Assembly (NCBI RefSeq): GCF_036373705.1 | Contig: NW_027102755.1 | Span: 29,457 to 93,456 of the forward strand | DNA: 64,000 nucleotides | Reading direction: 5' to 3' | Source of the DNA: Amia ocellicauda | Lineage: Eukaryota > Chordata > Actinopteri > Amiiformes > Amiidae | Shown here: one piece after another, positions 20,566 through 31,200 of the stretch | Position numbering within the stretch: position 1 is the stretch's first letter | Layout: every line of letters begins with the position of its first letter | Position numbers and translations under genes: made by a program | Notes under the pieces: generated by a model | The model's input: the letters and a program-made list of their open reading frames with translations, nothing else | Told to the model about the DNA's origin: nothing | The model's database searches: none

Positions 20566-20626
20566 AGTATAGACCAGTGTCTCTATGGTTACCTTGTCCC
20601 AGTACAGACAAGTGTGTCTCTATGGC
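20566..20626. repeat. 43-bp minisatellite, two diverged units (unit 1)
   Basis: Units read TATAGACCAGTGTCTCTATG and CAGACAAGTGTGTCTCTATG. Same family as the cluster at 23748-24006. Confidence 0.75.

Positions 20627-20627
<1 letters not shown>

Positions 20628-20681
<54 letters not shown>
20628..20681. repeat. (ATT)n microsatellite (unit 1)
   Basis: Run of ATT followed by TTCTTGGCAGATGCCCTTAT, a word widespread at the end of fish interspersed repeats. The unit 2 copy is about 21 bp longer and carries one GTT interruption. Confidence 0.9.
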
Positions 20682-21019
20682 TCTTGGCAGATGCCCTTAT
20701 CCAGTGCTATACAAATTGCAAGAATACAGTTAAGGCATCAAATATTACAAATACAAATTTACATTGTACAAAGCAATTCAAAATATAATACATTTTACAA
20801 CTTCCAATTTACACAGGTAAGTACAGTAAGTTAGGTCATACATCCTGGAACGTAAAAGCTAAGTGCTGTCAAGATGTAAGGTCACAGTCAAGGGTTACGG
20901 GAAAGGGAGCAAGGGGGAAATCAATCAATAATACAAGTATTAGTAACACAAGAAGCATGATCAAATGCTGTGAAGTGCTATCTTCCAGGGAATAAAAGGA
21001 CTAATACGTAAAATTACTA

Positions 21020-21185
21020 ATGGTTACCTATGTAGAAGCCCCAGTATAGAACAGTGTCTCTATGGTTACCTATGTAGAAGCCCCAGTATAGAACAGTGTG
21101 TCTCTATGGTTACGTAATCCCAGTATAGACCAGTGTGTCTCTATGGTTAGCTATATAGAAGCCCCAGTACAGAACAGTGCGTCTC
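21020..21185. repeat. 43-bp minisatellite, about four units (unit 1)
   Basis: Tandem units of GTCTCTATGGTTACCTATGT followed by AGAAGCCCCAGTATAGAACA, with small variants. Also present at 62935-63100. Confidence 0.85.
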
Positions 21186-21214
21186 TGTGTGTAGAGTCAC
21201 AAACACACAGAGGG

Positions 21215-21860
21215 AATTCTAGATGGGCAGGAACCAGAACCCTTGGATGATCTAGAGCTAGAGAGGGAGGATTCCCCTGTTGTGAGACGCTCCTAGAGAT
21301 ATAACAAGGGTACACTTCCAGTAAGCTTAATAGAAGGGTATTTACAAAAAATATGCAGTGTATTGTCATTATAGATCACAGACCCCTTAAAAGGTATCCT
21401 GAAATTGCCTTGAATGTTTTGATATATAACCTGTATTAATTCAGCAGGTTTTCAACAGGGGGGATACTGTAAGGGATACTACTTTGTTCAGAATACGGTA
21501 TTGTTACATTAAGAACACCAGAGAGGTCTAATGTAATGGATGGCTTCGCAAACCAACTGAATTACTGAATCGCCTAACCTGCTGTCCAATCGGAATGTAG
21601 CTTTCTCGAGAAAAAGGGTGGGCTGTAGTTCGGGAAGAGTAGTCGCCATGATTAGTTGAGTGTGCAAATTGGAGCTGTGTAGTGTGCAGAGGAAATAAAC
21701 ATGTTTTTTATATGAAAACAATGAACTTTGTTTTTGAACACTGGCCTGGAATTGTGTATCTTTTCAAGTTTTTTTTTAGAAGAGACTGTTCTAGGTGCAA
21801 AGTGAACGGGACCCGTGTGACACGCAGTTAAGGAGAGCCCGCGTTGAACTAAGATGACTA
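21215..21860 (+). mobile_element. 3' end of an LTR retrotransposon: pol tail and probable 3' LTR (unit 1)
   Basis: At 21230-21330 the frame EPLDDLELEREDSPVVRRS looks like the charged C-terminus of an LTR-element polyprotein. A purine-rich tract (CAGGGGGGATAC) precedes TGTAAGGGATACTACTTTG at 21468, and AATAAA at 21693-21698 would be the poly(A) signal. No second LTR is in the window and the right LTR end is a guess. Confidence 0.4.
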
Positions 21861-22085
21861 CAGTGAGATTTCCTGGACAAAGCTCGGGCAAAGGATAGCG
21901 CAGGGTACACCTGCACCTGTGTTTTTGTCAAAAAGCATTGTGATCAGAGAAGGTAAAAAGGGAAAAACGCAAGTAAGCAGCAATAGCATTTTCTTTCTTT
22001 GAAGCATAGCATGACCATAGTTTTTCTATTGTATAAGTATCTTGGTGTAGGGGTGTCTCGCCTGTCCTGTAAGATTCGGGAGGGT

Positions 22086-22374
22086 AGGAATAGTTTAGTT
22101 ATCCTCTCTGTTTACTTTTTGTGTGCCCCATTACTGTTAGTTCAGGTAGCCATTGTGAATTTAAATCTTGAACCCTACTTTGCCAAATTAGGTCACAGCT
22201 ATACTTCGGTATGTAAAAAAATATATAACGCAGGATGGGCACATACCTCAAATTTGGGGGGTATAGGGACAAACTGTGTTGGGGGCGCGGACTTAGATCC
22301 TTTAGTTTCTCATCCATCCAAGATATCTAGCTTAGAACCCCTACAACAGCAGGACATTTATTAACTCCTCGTTA
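22086..22374. other. No gene recognised
   Basis: Continuation of the LTR-proximal sequence beyond the part seen in both units; an open frame (21999-22364) has no recognisable motif. Confidence 0.4.
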
Positions 22375-22412
22375 CATATGGTTACCTATGTAGAAGCCCC
22401 AGTATAGACCTG
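22375..22412. repeat. Single 43-bp minisatellite unit
   Basis: TATGGTTACCTATGTAGAAG then CCCCAGTATAGACC, isolated from the other clusters. Confidence 0.75.
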
Positions 22413-23747
22413 ATGCTGATGAAGTGAGGTCCGGGGGAGCTGGGGGGCTGCGAAAGTGAGGTCCGGTGGGGTCCAGGTTTCCTTCTTTGTTACCATCACT
22501 TAAGTTTACAAAGTGATCAAACACAAAGGCTTCTCTGACATTGTGAAAGTGTTTGTCCAAATCAGTAGGCAGTGGGTCCTCAGCCAGTCCAGGTTCAATC
22601 ACAAAATTAGGGTTCTCAGTAAGAGTCCAAATCAAAAACGCAAGCAATCCTTAAAATATATATATATATATATTAACACAGTCAAAACCACCACAATCTT
22701 TCTACCCAACAAACAAGGAGAGCGAGGTAGGTCCTTATATAGTAAGTTTTAGAACAGTGGGTAATTTAAGATGGTTCTTGTGATATATCCTTCCCAACAA
22801 GAGCGCAGGACTAGGACACTGTCTTGTATGAGTGTCTGTTAGGTGGATGAGGAACTCATTGGCTGAGATTCAGATAATTATTACAAAATAATTTTTTCAG
22901 CACTTCCAAATCTCACAGCCACTGCAAATCTCGCAGCTGCTGTTTTATTTTTTCAGCAGTTGCACTTCAGGGCCACCGTAAGAAAGAAACTAGGTGTAAC
23001 TCAAGTAACAGAAAGGTTGAGTACTTGTATGGTTTAAACGGGTCCACTGTGCCATCCTTAATGGACAAGTTTTCGGTCCAGAAATGTACCAGCTGAATGT
23101 CTCCATCCTGCCATCGGCTCCAATGCGTCTCTTCAGTTTTCTGTGTCATTGTGCCCGCACCGTGTGAGTTCACCCGTGCACATGTTGCAGCAAACTCTCC
23201 AGTGTAAATTCAATGTAAAGTGCTCCTTTACTTTCCACGGGTGAAGCTGTTGCCTCTCTCAAGGTTTTTTCTAGTAGCTGCGCCCCAGGTAGACCCAAGT
23301 AATCGACGATTAATTACATTTTAAGATTTTATTCGATTTTAATCAACTTTATCGCTAAGTCGTTGGCAGCCCCGCTGTCGCTGAGTACTACTGTATCTGT
23401 AAGTGTGTTTTAATGACGAGGCGGCTAACGCCAGATGGTAGGTGATTGGATGTCGTACCAAATGTACCGCTGCAGCACTGGGTCATGAACGTCATTCACG
23501 GTTCTTGTAGTTTTCATTGCCTTCTCGGTTAATTGCGACAATCCACAACCGAACTACATTTCCCACATTTTCTAACGTAATAATGATTAGTGTAAGATAT
23601 AATTATTATCAAAATCCTGTCAATGTAGTATTTACTTATAGAGTTCAAATATTGTATATGCACTGTGCGCCCAAATTGTATTTCACACTCGCACAACATT
23701 ATTTTCACTCACAAATTCGAGCATAACGCTCACACTGTAGAGCCCTG
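22413..23747. other. No gene recognised; short repeats only
   Basis: GTGAGGTCCGGGGGAGC and GTGAGGTCCGGTGGGG at 22425-22470 are a small tandem pair. A short (TA)n lies at about 22655. Otherwise unassigned. Confidence 0.5.
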
Positions 23748-24006
23748 GGTTACCTATGTAGTAGCCCCATATAGACCAGTGTGTCTCTATGGTTACCTAT
23801 GTAGTGGCCCCAGTATAGACCAGTGTGTCTCCATGGTTACCTATGTAGTAGCCCCAGTATAGACTAGTGTGTCTCTATAGTTACCTATGTAGTAGCCCCA
23901 GTATAGACCAGTGTGTCTCTATGTTTACCTATGTAGTAGCCCCAGTATAGACCAGTGTGTCTCCATGGTTACCTATGTAGTAGACCCAGTATAGACCAGT
24001 GTGTCA
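23748..24006. repeat. 43-44 bp minisatellite, six tandem units
   Basis: Units of GACCAGTGTGTCTCTATGGT plus TACCTATGTAGTAGCCCCAG, spaced 43-44 bp, with single-base variants (for example CCATGG for CTATGG). This is the largest cluster of the family, which also occurs at 20566, 21020 and 22375 and, inverted, at 24661. Confidence 0.93.
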
Positions 24007-24660
24007 GGAAAAGAAAATTGTTGAAAATATTGTCAATTTGTATTATTTAAAACTGTAACAAACTTTGTTATTTCTTATTTAATTTGCACTCACTGTCACT
24101 CAATGTTTTGTCAATTTGCTGCATCATTCAGGCTTCTAAATGTGCTGTATTTGAACAATACCACTTAAAACACATGAAATACAGAGTATTCAAATTCCAG
24201 CTGCCATTTGGCCTGAACTGTAATACTCATTATTAAGAAGTCACACACATTGAGTGACATTGCCTTCAAGAATCAAAACATTTCATAAACATGGAACCAT
24301 CGATCTTCATCGATTTTTACCAATCATTGTTTCATTATCAATTCACATCTGATTCATATACTCCTGAGCATTCTGAGGCACAACGTGAAAAGTACATTTT
24401 AAAATCAAAAGTCTGAGAGTAGAACATCAACTGGACTAGAATCTCAGCCCTCATTAAAACAACAATCCATTCAACAATAGACTAGTCATAGGCAGGACCA
24501 TACTGGACTAGACCCAAAGAGAAACAGTTCCCACTGACTAGTGACTGACTAATGCAAGCCAGCTTGACTACTGTATAATTAACAGACTTCTCACTACGTT
24601 TGACACAACATTTGGCACAATGTGACAATTATAAGTCTAACTCTATAATACAGTCCATCT
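24007..24660. other. No gene recognised
   Basis: AT-rich unique sequence between two minisatellite blocks of opposite orientation. Confidence 0.5.
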
Positions 24661-24730
24661 AATAGACCAGAGACACACTGGTCTATACTGGGGCTTCTAC
24701 ATAGGTAACCATAGAGACACACTGTTCTAC
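24661..24730 (-). repeat. 43-bp minisatellite in inverted orientation
   Basis: GACACACTGGTCTATACTGG then GGCTTCTACATAGGTAACCA is the reverse complement of the units at 23748-24006. Confidence 0.85.
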
Positions 24731-25129
24731 TACAGGAGTCGATCTTAACGCGAGCCCGCTTGCCAATGGCTAGTGCAGCTCGCTGCGGGCCAGTACAGAT
24801 TCTCTAGAACTAGTCCGTGTGGCTAGTGCATATTATCTTACGTTTTACAGCTGTTACGATTTAAATCCTCAGATTTTTCCTCGGTGCGCTATTCGGTGCG
24901 CTAGTTTCACGAATGCGTGCAACTGACAATGTGCCAGCGGTTGCGTTCGGTTTGTGTCCTCCAGCCTAACTCCGGTAGTATTTTATATAGAAATGTACTG
25001 GAAACGATCGCTACTAGCGCACGTCAAGATGTAATCGAATGTACCACTTGCAGCAGACAACAGAGGCAGTCTGTGGAGTGACCAGAGCATCATTAAACGT
25101 GAGTATAATCCTAAAACAAAGCCAAAAGA

Positions 25130-25410
25130 CAAGAAAATGTGTGTATCAATCCTTAAATACAGTTGTATAAACCATAAATAAGCTACGTTAAAATACAAGT
25201 AAACGTATAGAGTGATATTGTGCAGTTAGGGATGGGCCATTTGGTATAGGGGGGGGGTACTGGATTAAACTGAAGAAACCTTGTACATAAATCCTTTAAC
25301 ACAGTTGCATACACCATAAATAAGCAACACCGTATTTAAGTCAATATATAAGCAAACATATATGATATAGATAGTGATATTATGGAGCTAGGGATGGGCC
25401 ATTTGGTTTG
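25130..25410. repeat. Diverged direct duplication of about 140 bp
   Basis: TCCTTAAATACAGTTGTATA ... ACCATAAATAAGC ... GTGATATTGTGCAGTTAGGG at about 25150-25240 recurs at about 25290-25405 as ATCCTTTAACACAGTTGCATA ... ACCATAAATAAGC ... GTGATATTATGGAGCTAGGG. Both copies end GATGGGCCATTTGGT. Confidence 0.75.
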
Positions 25411-25654
25411 TTGGGCGCTCACTATGGGTCGACCCTGGAGAGCTGTGGTGCAGGTGAGCGTTTCTCTCTCCTTATTTCCCTTTCTTCCTTTTCACTCTCG
25501 TCCTTTATTGTGTTTGGTTTCAGCGCAGGGCACACACCCTGATTTCCAGTAACCATTCTGAACCGTTTTATTTTATTTCTCCAGGTATGGTGAGGACAAT
25601 GACACTTTTAAAGTGGAGAGTTTCCCCAGCAGCGGCGATGATGACAATAACTAA
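25392..25654 (+). other. Possible last two exons of an unidentified gene
   Basis: A first segment ends CTGTGGTGCAG|GTGAGC at 25453. After a 131-bp gap with a pyrimidine-rich end, TTTCTCCAG|GTATGG opens a phase-compatible exon at 25585. The joined frame reads ...VDPGELWCR then YGEDNDTFKVESFPSSGDDD and stops at 25652-25654. An acidic, Ser-containing tail is typical of cytoplasmic C-termini, but I do not recognise the protein and the upstream acceptor lies in a repeated segment. This may be chance. Confidence 0.3.
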
Positions 25655-25747
25655 GGAAGTGACGAGTGCCACAGAGAAGGTGACGTCAGACTACCACTCG
25701 GGCTCCACCTCGGTCTAAGACAGCAGCACCTGGGATGCCCAGCACGC

Positions 25748-25767
25748 CCCCCCCGCCACCCCACACA

Positions 25768-25799
<32 letters not shown>

Positions 25800-25800
25800 G
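25748..25800. repeat. (CA)n microsatellite
   Basis: CA run preceded by a C-rich stretch (ACGCCCCCCCCGCCACCCC). Confidence 0.9.
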
Positions 25801-27234
25801 TGTACCGGTACTGAGCCAGCACTGTCCCCAGTCCCCTGGATCCAGCGATAATATAGAGAGCACAGAATTCAAGTGAGAAAAGTAAATTCGGATAATTGTG
25901 AAAGTCTACAGGAGCCCCCGCACTGCGACTGTCTGTTTACTCTGATGGTGCTCAATTCATGTTGCCGTTCTAGACAAGTGGCCTGTGTCATTAATGCTGG
26001 CTGAACACGGCTGAGCGCCAGCAATTGTGAAAAGGCACATTAAATGGTTATGGTTCCTTTCATCGCTTAGCTGGCTTGCCCTGTGTGATAAATGTCTGAG
26101 CTTTTATCGAGATCATGTATTCTACAATTTATGACAGTTGAGCAATAACATATGAACTGTTTTGCAGGCGCCTGATTTTGTGTGCCAGCCTGTTCCAGCA
26201 TGGCAGCAGCTACCCAGGAATAAGTGTGTTCTGTACATAGCGTAGTGCTTTGCCAAACATAGTGCATTGTTTCTCTGACAGCAGATGGTGAAAGTTATCT
26301 AATATGTAAACATTGGTACAGGATTAAGTTAGTAACTCAAAGGTGTTGCCCTTTGGGTCAGATTGCAACACAAGTGCAGGATACGCACTAAATTGCAGCC
26401 TAGTATATAATTTCCTGGGGGATTGTACACACCTGGGGCTTATACCAATCAATTAGCAACAAACAAATGATCCGGAGGTCCGATATAGAGCAGAGGAACA
26501 GCTTTCCAAAGCCCAGTGGGTCATAGGGAACATGTTGCCTTTGTGATTGAAAGATGCTTCTTAAATAATGCTCAATTTGCTCTGCTTGTGCAACCAATGC
26601 ATATATTGTTAGAAAGTGAAATTGATACGCGGGATACTCATTTTGCTGCCCTTATCCTTGTAGAATTTGTAATTCGTGTTCAGATCCTTTATGGAGAAAA
26701 AAATATGACATTCAATGTGCATCAATTTACTCCTCTGGCCTCAAATGTCAATAATTGGGGAGCCCTGTGAGCACATTCTGCTTCTTATTTTGAAAATGGA
26801 AATGGAAAGCTTGTTAAGCTGTTGAGGTGCACCACTACACAGTTAATATGTTTATGCTGTCAAAGACTCTCCATTTAGCAATCTACACAACATTACTGAG
26901 AGGGTATCGAATTTCTGTAGCAAATTAACTGAACCACCAGTTTTTTTTTAAAAAGGAAAATTAATAAAATCGTCTTGAATGATTCAAAAACTGTACTCCT
27001 TGGTTTAAGTACATTTGAAGAAAGAAAAGAATGAAATTATTAGAAGGGAAACCACAAAACTTGAGACAGGGGTGACAGGTAGCGGTGATCTGGGGAATCC
27101 ATGCAGCAGGTCCGACAACGAGACACTTGGCACCGGCAGCACATGCTTCAGTGCTCTGGGAGTGTTTACAGCCTGTGAGTTTAACACTTCATGACCGACA
27201 GCTGCCCTTCATGCCAACACAATACACATCAACA
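25801..27234. other. No gene recognised
   Basis: No domain, splice-consistent frame, RNA gene or ordered repeat was found between the CA run and the immunoglobulin leader. Confidence 0.5.
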
Positions 27235-27700
27235 ATGACTTTCATCACCATGTTCATCTGGACACTCTGCACTCAGGGTGGGAATTATTTTGATTTTATT
27301 ATTTCCATTTTGTATGTATTTCTTTGTAATATCTAAACAGGCACACATCAAACTCACAGACCAAATCAGATTGTTTTCATGTATATTACATATATATGTA
27401 AGCATTATTTTTATTCTTCGTTTCCAGAATCCACCGGACAGTATACTGTGACTCAGACTCCATCAGTGAAATCTGTTCAGCCAGGAGAGACACTCACTGT
27501 GACCTGTAAACCCAGCAGTGCAGTGTATTTTAACAACATCCTACACTGAGACCAACAGAAAACTGATTTATTTTGCCACTACCCGTCAGTCTGGGATCCC
27601 CATTATAGTGTTGGGCTGTGGTGAATGAGGGCCCAGAGTGTGAGCCATCTCTGAGTGACTGTGCTACACTGCTCCACAATATCACAATATGTACTGCTGG
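27235..27700 (+). pseudogene. Immunoglobulin light-chain V segment pseudogene
   Basis: The leader exon MTFITMFIWTLCTQ (27235-27277) ends CAGG|GTGGGA in phase 1. A 150-bp intron ends TTTCCAG, and the V exon starts at 27428 with ESTGQYTVTQTPSVKSVQPG, then ETLTVTCKPSS, the FR1 of kappa-like light chains with the first conserved cysteine. The conserved Trp after CDR1 is TGA (27547-27549; NILH-stop-DQQK in place of HWYQQK). A short deletion shifts frame, after which LIYFATTRQSGIP (FR2-CDR2-FR3) is readable. FR3 and the second cysteine are lost, and no convincing recombination signal is present. Clearly a V pseudogene; other V segments may lie nearby in the genome. Confidence 0.85.
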
Positions 27701-27829
27701 TCATAGCAATACAACAATAACAATACCCTGCACACAACACATGCCCTTAATAAGCTCCTTCTCTGTCAGAGGGCAGCCTGAGACATGTCTTGGAATCCAG
27801 CATGACTTCACTATTGACAAATAGTACAT

Positions 27830-29487
27830 AGATTAAAAAAAAAAAGTTTCTACCTACTTTAGTCAGCTAATGTGTCACCTCACCCCTTTCTAGAAAATAA
27901 AATGATATTTGTTACATCAGTAATACTTGCATATCATATGAAAGAGGGAGACTGGGACACAGATTAATCTGATTAGACATTAGTATTAAACTGGGATCTC
28001 TGACAGGGGTAAAAATAGAAGAAAACCAGGAAAGTGTCCCACCCCTATCAAGTCCCACCTGTGTTCACAGCTCCCAACTCATCTAACTTTCTGTGACAGG
28101 ATTTGGATGAAGGAAGCTGCTCTGCATACCTGTCCTCCCCGAGGTAACTGGATTTAAACTGCATTTTAGGTAACTTTTGTTTAATCATGCTGACAATGGA
28201 TTTTATGTATTTTTTTCTTTGTTTTTATCCATCTTTAAACTATTGTTATATTATGATTTGTAACGTACAATAGTTTTAAAAGTCATCTGTCTAATTGCCA
28301 CTTGGTGAACGGGTAGTTGGGGTTTCTTATTTGAATGGTTTCTTTTTTGGAGTTGAGTTGTTACAATGATCACGATTTGTTTTCACATTTAGAGTTTGGT
28401 TTGTAGTGTGGTTTATTTGTTTATTTTACTTCACTAACCCCAGTTCGCCTGTGGCATTTAAGATGAATAATTATTGAATCGTTTATTGCATATCCTGCTT
28501 TTATTCTTGGATTTTTGCTTGTAATAAACTGTTAAACATTTTGTACAATTTATTCCGGTCTCTGCTTACTTTTATTTGATTAAAAAGATCTTGTAGGGGG
28601 AAACCTGAGTTGTGCGCATTATATCTAAAACTATTTGGGCGAAACGAGTGGCATGGTCAGTAATTTAGCCAAGGGTAGAGTGTACACATCAGCCACCTGG
28701 TTACAATTATTATGATGCACAAGACAATATGAATTATTGTGAAAAAAATATATATAGAGAGAGTCTGCCCATGATGACATCTGTCTAGGTCACTCACAGC
28801 AATAATTGCCCTCATAGAAATCTTGCACAGCGTCAGGGGTGGCGGCGGGGTATGGCTTGGTTAGGCTACAGCCCCACTTTAGCACCACCATGGAACAACC
28901 AAGAATATCACCGAGCAGAATAAGTGCCAGCCAGTTCCATTTGTGTCACTGCGTCATTGCTGCGTGAAACTGCGGGCGTTAGCATGCAGTGTAGTGATGC
29001 AGCGCATCACACATTACACTGATCTGAGTAAAATTAGTTAACGCTAGCTAGCTATGTAAGTTGGTAAATTGGAACATTGTTAGCATTATTATGGATCGAT
29101 CCAACCACGACAACCGGCAGATTGTGCTCCTTTGAAAACGTAAATGCCGAGTTTGAATATATTTTAAATAATAGGGTCGATTTGGAAACTGTGCTGACTT
29201 TGTCGTGTTTTGTGTGGCCTCGGCGGCCACCTCTTGTGCTCCGTTAATTACTGTAGCGCTCTCTCTCTCCCTATCTGTCTCTCTCTGTGTCTCTCTATAT
29301 CTTTCTTTGTGTGCGTCTGTGTGAGGGGAGTGTGATGCGTGATGTACAATCCGCTGGGTTTGCCAGACAATGTGAACGACTTTAAATAGCATGCATAGTA
29401 ATTATTGCCTGAACTCAGTAGTAGTGACCGTCCATGTCTGTTGCTCTCGATGTAATTTTGCGTGTGAAAAAAGGAGTCAGTGCAATC
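27830..29487. other. No gene recognised; possible LTR-like tail
   Basis: AATAAACTG near 28523 and a G-rich AGGGGGAAAC near 28596 could belong to an old LTR, without supporting partner. Around 28835-28900 GGGGTGGCGGCGGGG... resembles the start of some hAT relics. The minus-strand frames over CT-rich sequence at 29250-29320 are low complexity. Confidence 0.35.
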
Positions 29488-29495
29488 GTCTAACC

Positions 29496-30187
29496 CAGTG
29501 GTTTTCAAACCGGTCCTGGAGTACCCCCTGCCCTGCTGGTTTTTGTTCCAACTGCAGCGTACATTTTGTTGTCTCAAATTTGCATAGTAGTTATGCTAAT
29601 CAAATATAATTTTGCTTAGCAACACGAGTTGCTTGATTAGCAACTTAAATTGGTCTACCAATTATCAAAAGTGGTGATTATTTGTTCTCACACAAACCCA
29701 CAGCGCAGCCAAGTACTCGGATATGGGCGTGTCTGGTGTAATTGGAAAGCTACAGCCCTGCCCTGTATGAGTGACAGACCCGCTGGCCAATGAGGGACGG
29801 GATTCGGGTAACAGGGCACGGAGTACGGGCCGCCTCTCGGGCGTCACAATAAAATAAAAAAAATACGCGTATCTTAAAGGGGAGGTACCTCAGCATTGCT
29901 TATACGCATTTTCGATGCTTGATTTGGGACGGAAAAACGTATTTTAATGCATCGCAGAATCAGCGAATCGATGAAGAAAATACATCGCAAATGGAGGTGA
30001 ATTTGTCTCACATTTTGCGATGTGAACCCTGACAAAATGTTCACTGCAACTGAGGTCTTAAATTGCTTAATTGAATCCTTAATTGACCTAACAAAGCAAT
30101 ATACCATTCAATTAAGTAATTAAAACCTAAATTGGAACAAAAACCAGCAGGGCAGGGGGTACTCCAGGACCGGTTTGAAAACCCATG
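29496..30187. mobile_element. hAT-type MITE, 692 bp, with target duplication
   Basis: Terminal inverted repeats of about 55 bp: CAGTGGTTTTCAAACCGGTC at 29496 and the complement GACCGGTTTGAAAACC at the right end, continuing inward through CTGCCCTGCTGGTTTTTGTT. Flanks are GTCTAACC (29488-29495) and ATCTAACC (30188-30195), matching in seven of eight bases, as expected for the 8-bp duplication of hAT elements. The interior has no coding sequence; it would depend on a transposase elsewhere. Confidence 0.85.
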
Positions 30188-30306
30188 ATCTAACCCATAG
30201 CAGCCTATTGCGTGGTATTTCTAGCTACTGGGAAAGGTGCTATTTTATTGTGTATGTATTCACACTGAAATTCAGACGTTGCATTACGGGTTCGCCATCC
30301 CTGCCA

Positions 30307-30308
<2 letters not shown>

Positions 30309-30362
<54 letters not shown>
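30309..30362. repeat. (GT)n microsatellite
   Basis: Uninterrupted GT run of about 27 units. Confidence 0.95.
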
Positions 30363-30363
<1 letters not shown>

Positions 30364-30810
30364 AGTCCGACAGAGCAGAGCAGCGGCTGCAGCTGCGTGA
30401 TTTCCAATGACACCGACACGTTCAAAAGAACCGTAACGTCGGAGCTCATCAATACTACAGTCTTTAATCATTTAGCACCGGGGCCCGTTTAATACCGGGT
30501 TGGTACACAGCCCTTCTCATGGCCAGTGAAGCAGTGTTTTTTTTTCTTATCTAGTGAAGTGAATGTGCTAACGTTACTTAAAGGTTAAGCTTTCTAGCTG
30601 ACGTTTTATTTGCGAGTCTACCAGCTCCTCACTTTTGCCATGTTCAGCTTCGCCTATCATACCTGGTGTTCATGCTTTGCAAGAAATATGGCCATTGCCT
30701 CTCTGCTTCTTTCGATTCCTTTTCCTCTCTGTCCCCTGATTTTTGCCTTTGGTGAGGCATTTTGACTCGCTAGTCAGTTTCCGCTTTGCTGAGCTGCAAA
30801 ATGCACATCA

Positions 30811-31200
30811 GTGTGTTCCGCACATCTGACTGGCCAAGTGTTTCGACCGCACCATTTTCACAATAACAGCGGGGGAGTGGGGTATCAGATGTCCCACTGC
30901 GTGAGGCTTCCTCTAGTTCAACTGCGTGTTGAGCTTTCTTTTCATACTTTCCCTACCATGGAAGATACTCTCAAAAAGTGGATACAAAATATTTGGTGTG
31001 AGCAGTTCAGCATAACCCCTCATACTATCGTCTGCAGTCGCCACTTTCAAGAGGAAGATTTGAGTGAGCCTAAGCTCCAGGCTAAACGGTCCCGCATTAA
31101 TAAATTGGACAGTTTACTGTACAACCATGATAATAAGAAATCAATTCTGTACAACATGAAAAACAGGACAAAAATCATTTCACTGATTCTAGGATTTTGA
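30811..31200 (+). pseudogene. THAP-domain fragment
   Basis: Within the frame, VELSFHTFPTMEDTLKKWIQ followed by NIWCEQFSITPHTIVCSRHF and EEDLSEPK is the THAP zinc-finger pattern (S-F-H-x-F-P, K-K-W-I, V-C-S-R-H-F with the C-x-x-H pair). One of the two N-terminal zinc cysteines is missing or out of frame (SHCVRLPLVQ). THAP domains occur in P-element-like transposases and in THAP host proteins; nothing downstream distinguishes these. The frame ends 30 residues after a basic stretch. Probably a transposase-derived or retained exon fragment. Confidence 0.65.

Larger units (their letters stand above)
1..22085 (+). repeat. Segmental duplication, unit 1
   Basis: This block is repeated in the same orientation from 37701 to the window end. 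The offset is 37,700 at the start, 37,694 by the LTR element, 41,813 after the extra tandem block of unit 2, 41,894 after an 81-bp gap and 41,915 after an ATT length change. Differences are scattered single substitutions and short indels, so the duplication is young or homogenised. The true ends lie outside the window on both sides; the left arm of the foldback element before base 1 is missing only because the window starts there. Confidence 0.97.

Noticed and set aside
20577..20834. Frames with long Ile or Tyr runs.
   Set aside because: Translation of the ATT microsatellite.
23748..24006. Regularly spaced repeats resembling a CRISPR array.
   Set aside because: The 43-bp units are contiguous with no unique spacers, in vertebrate DNA without cas genes; this is a minisatellite.
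30205..30471. Minus-strand frames with His-Thr repeats.
   Set aside because: Translation of the GT microsatellite.
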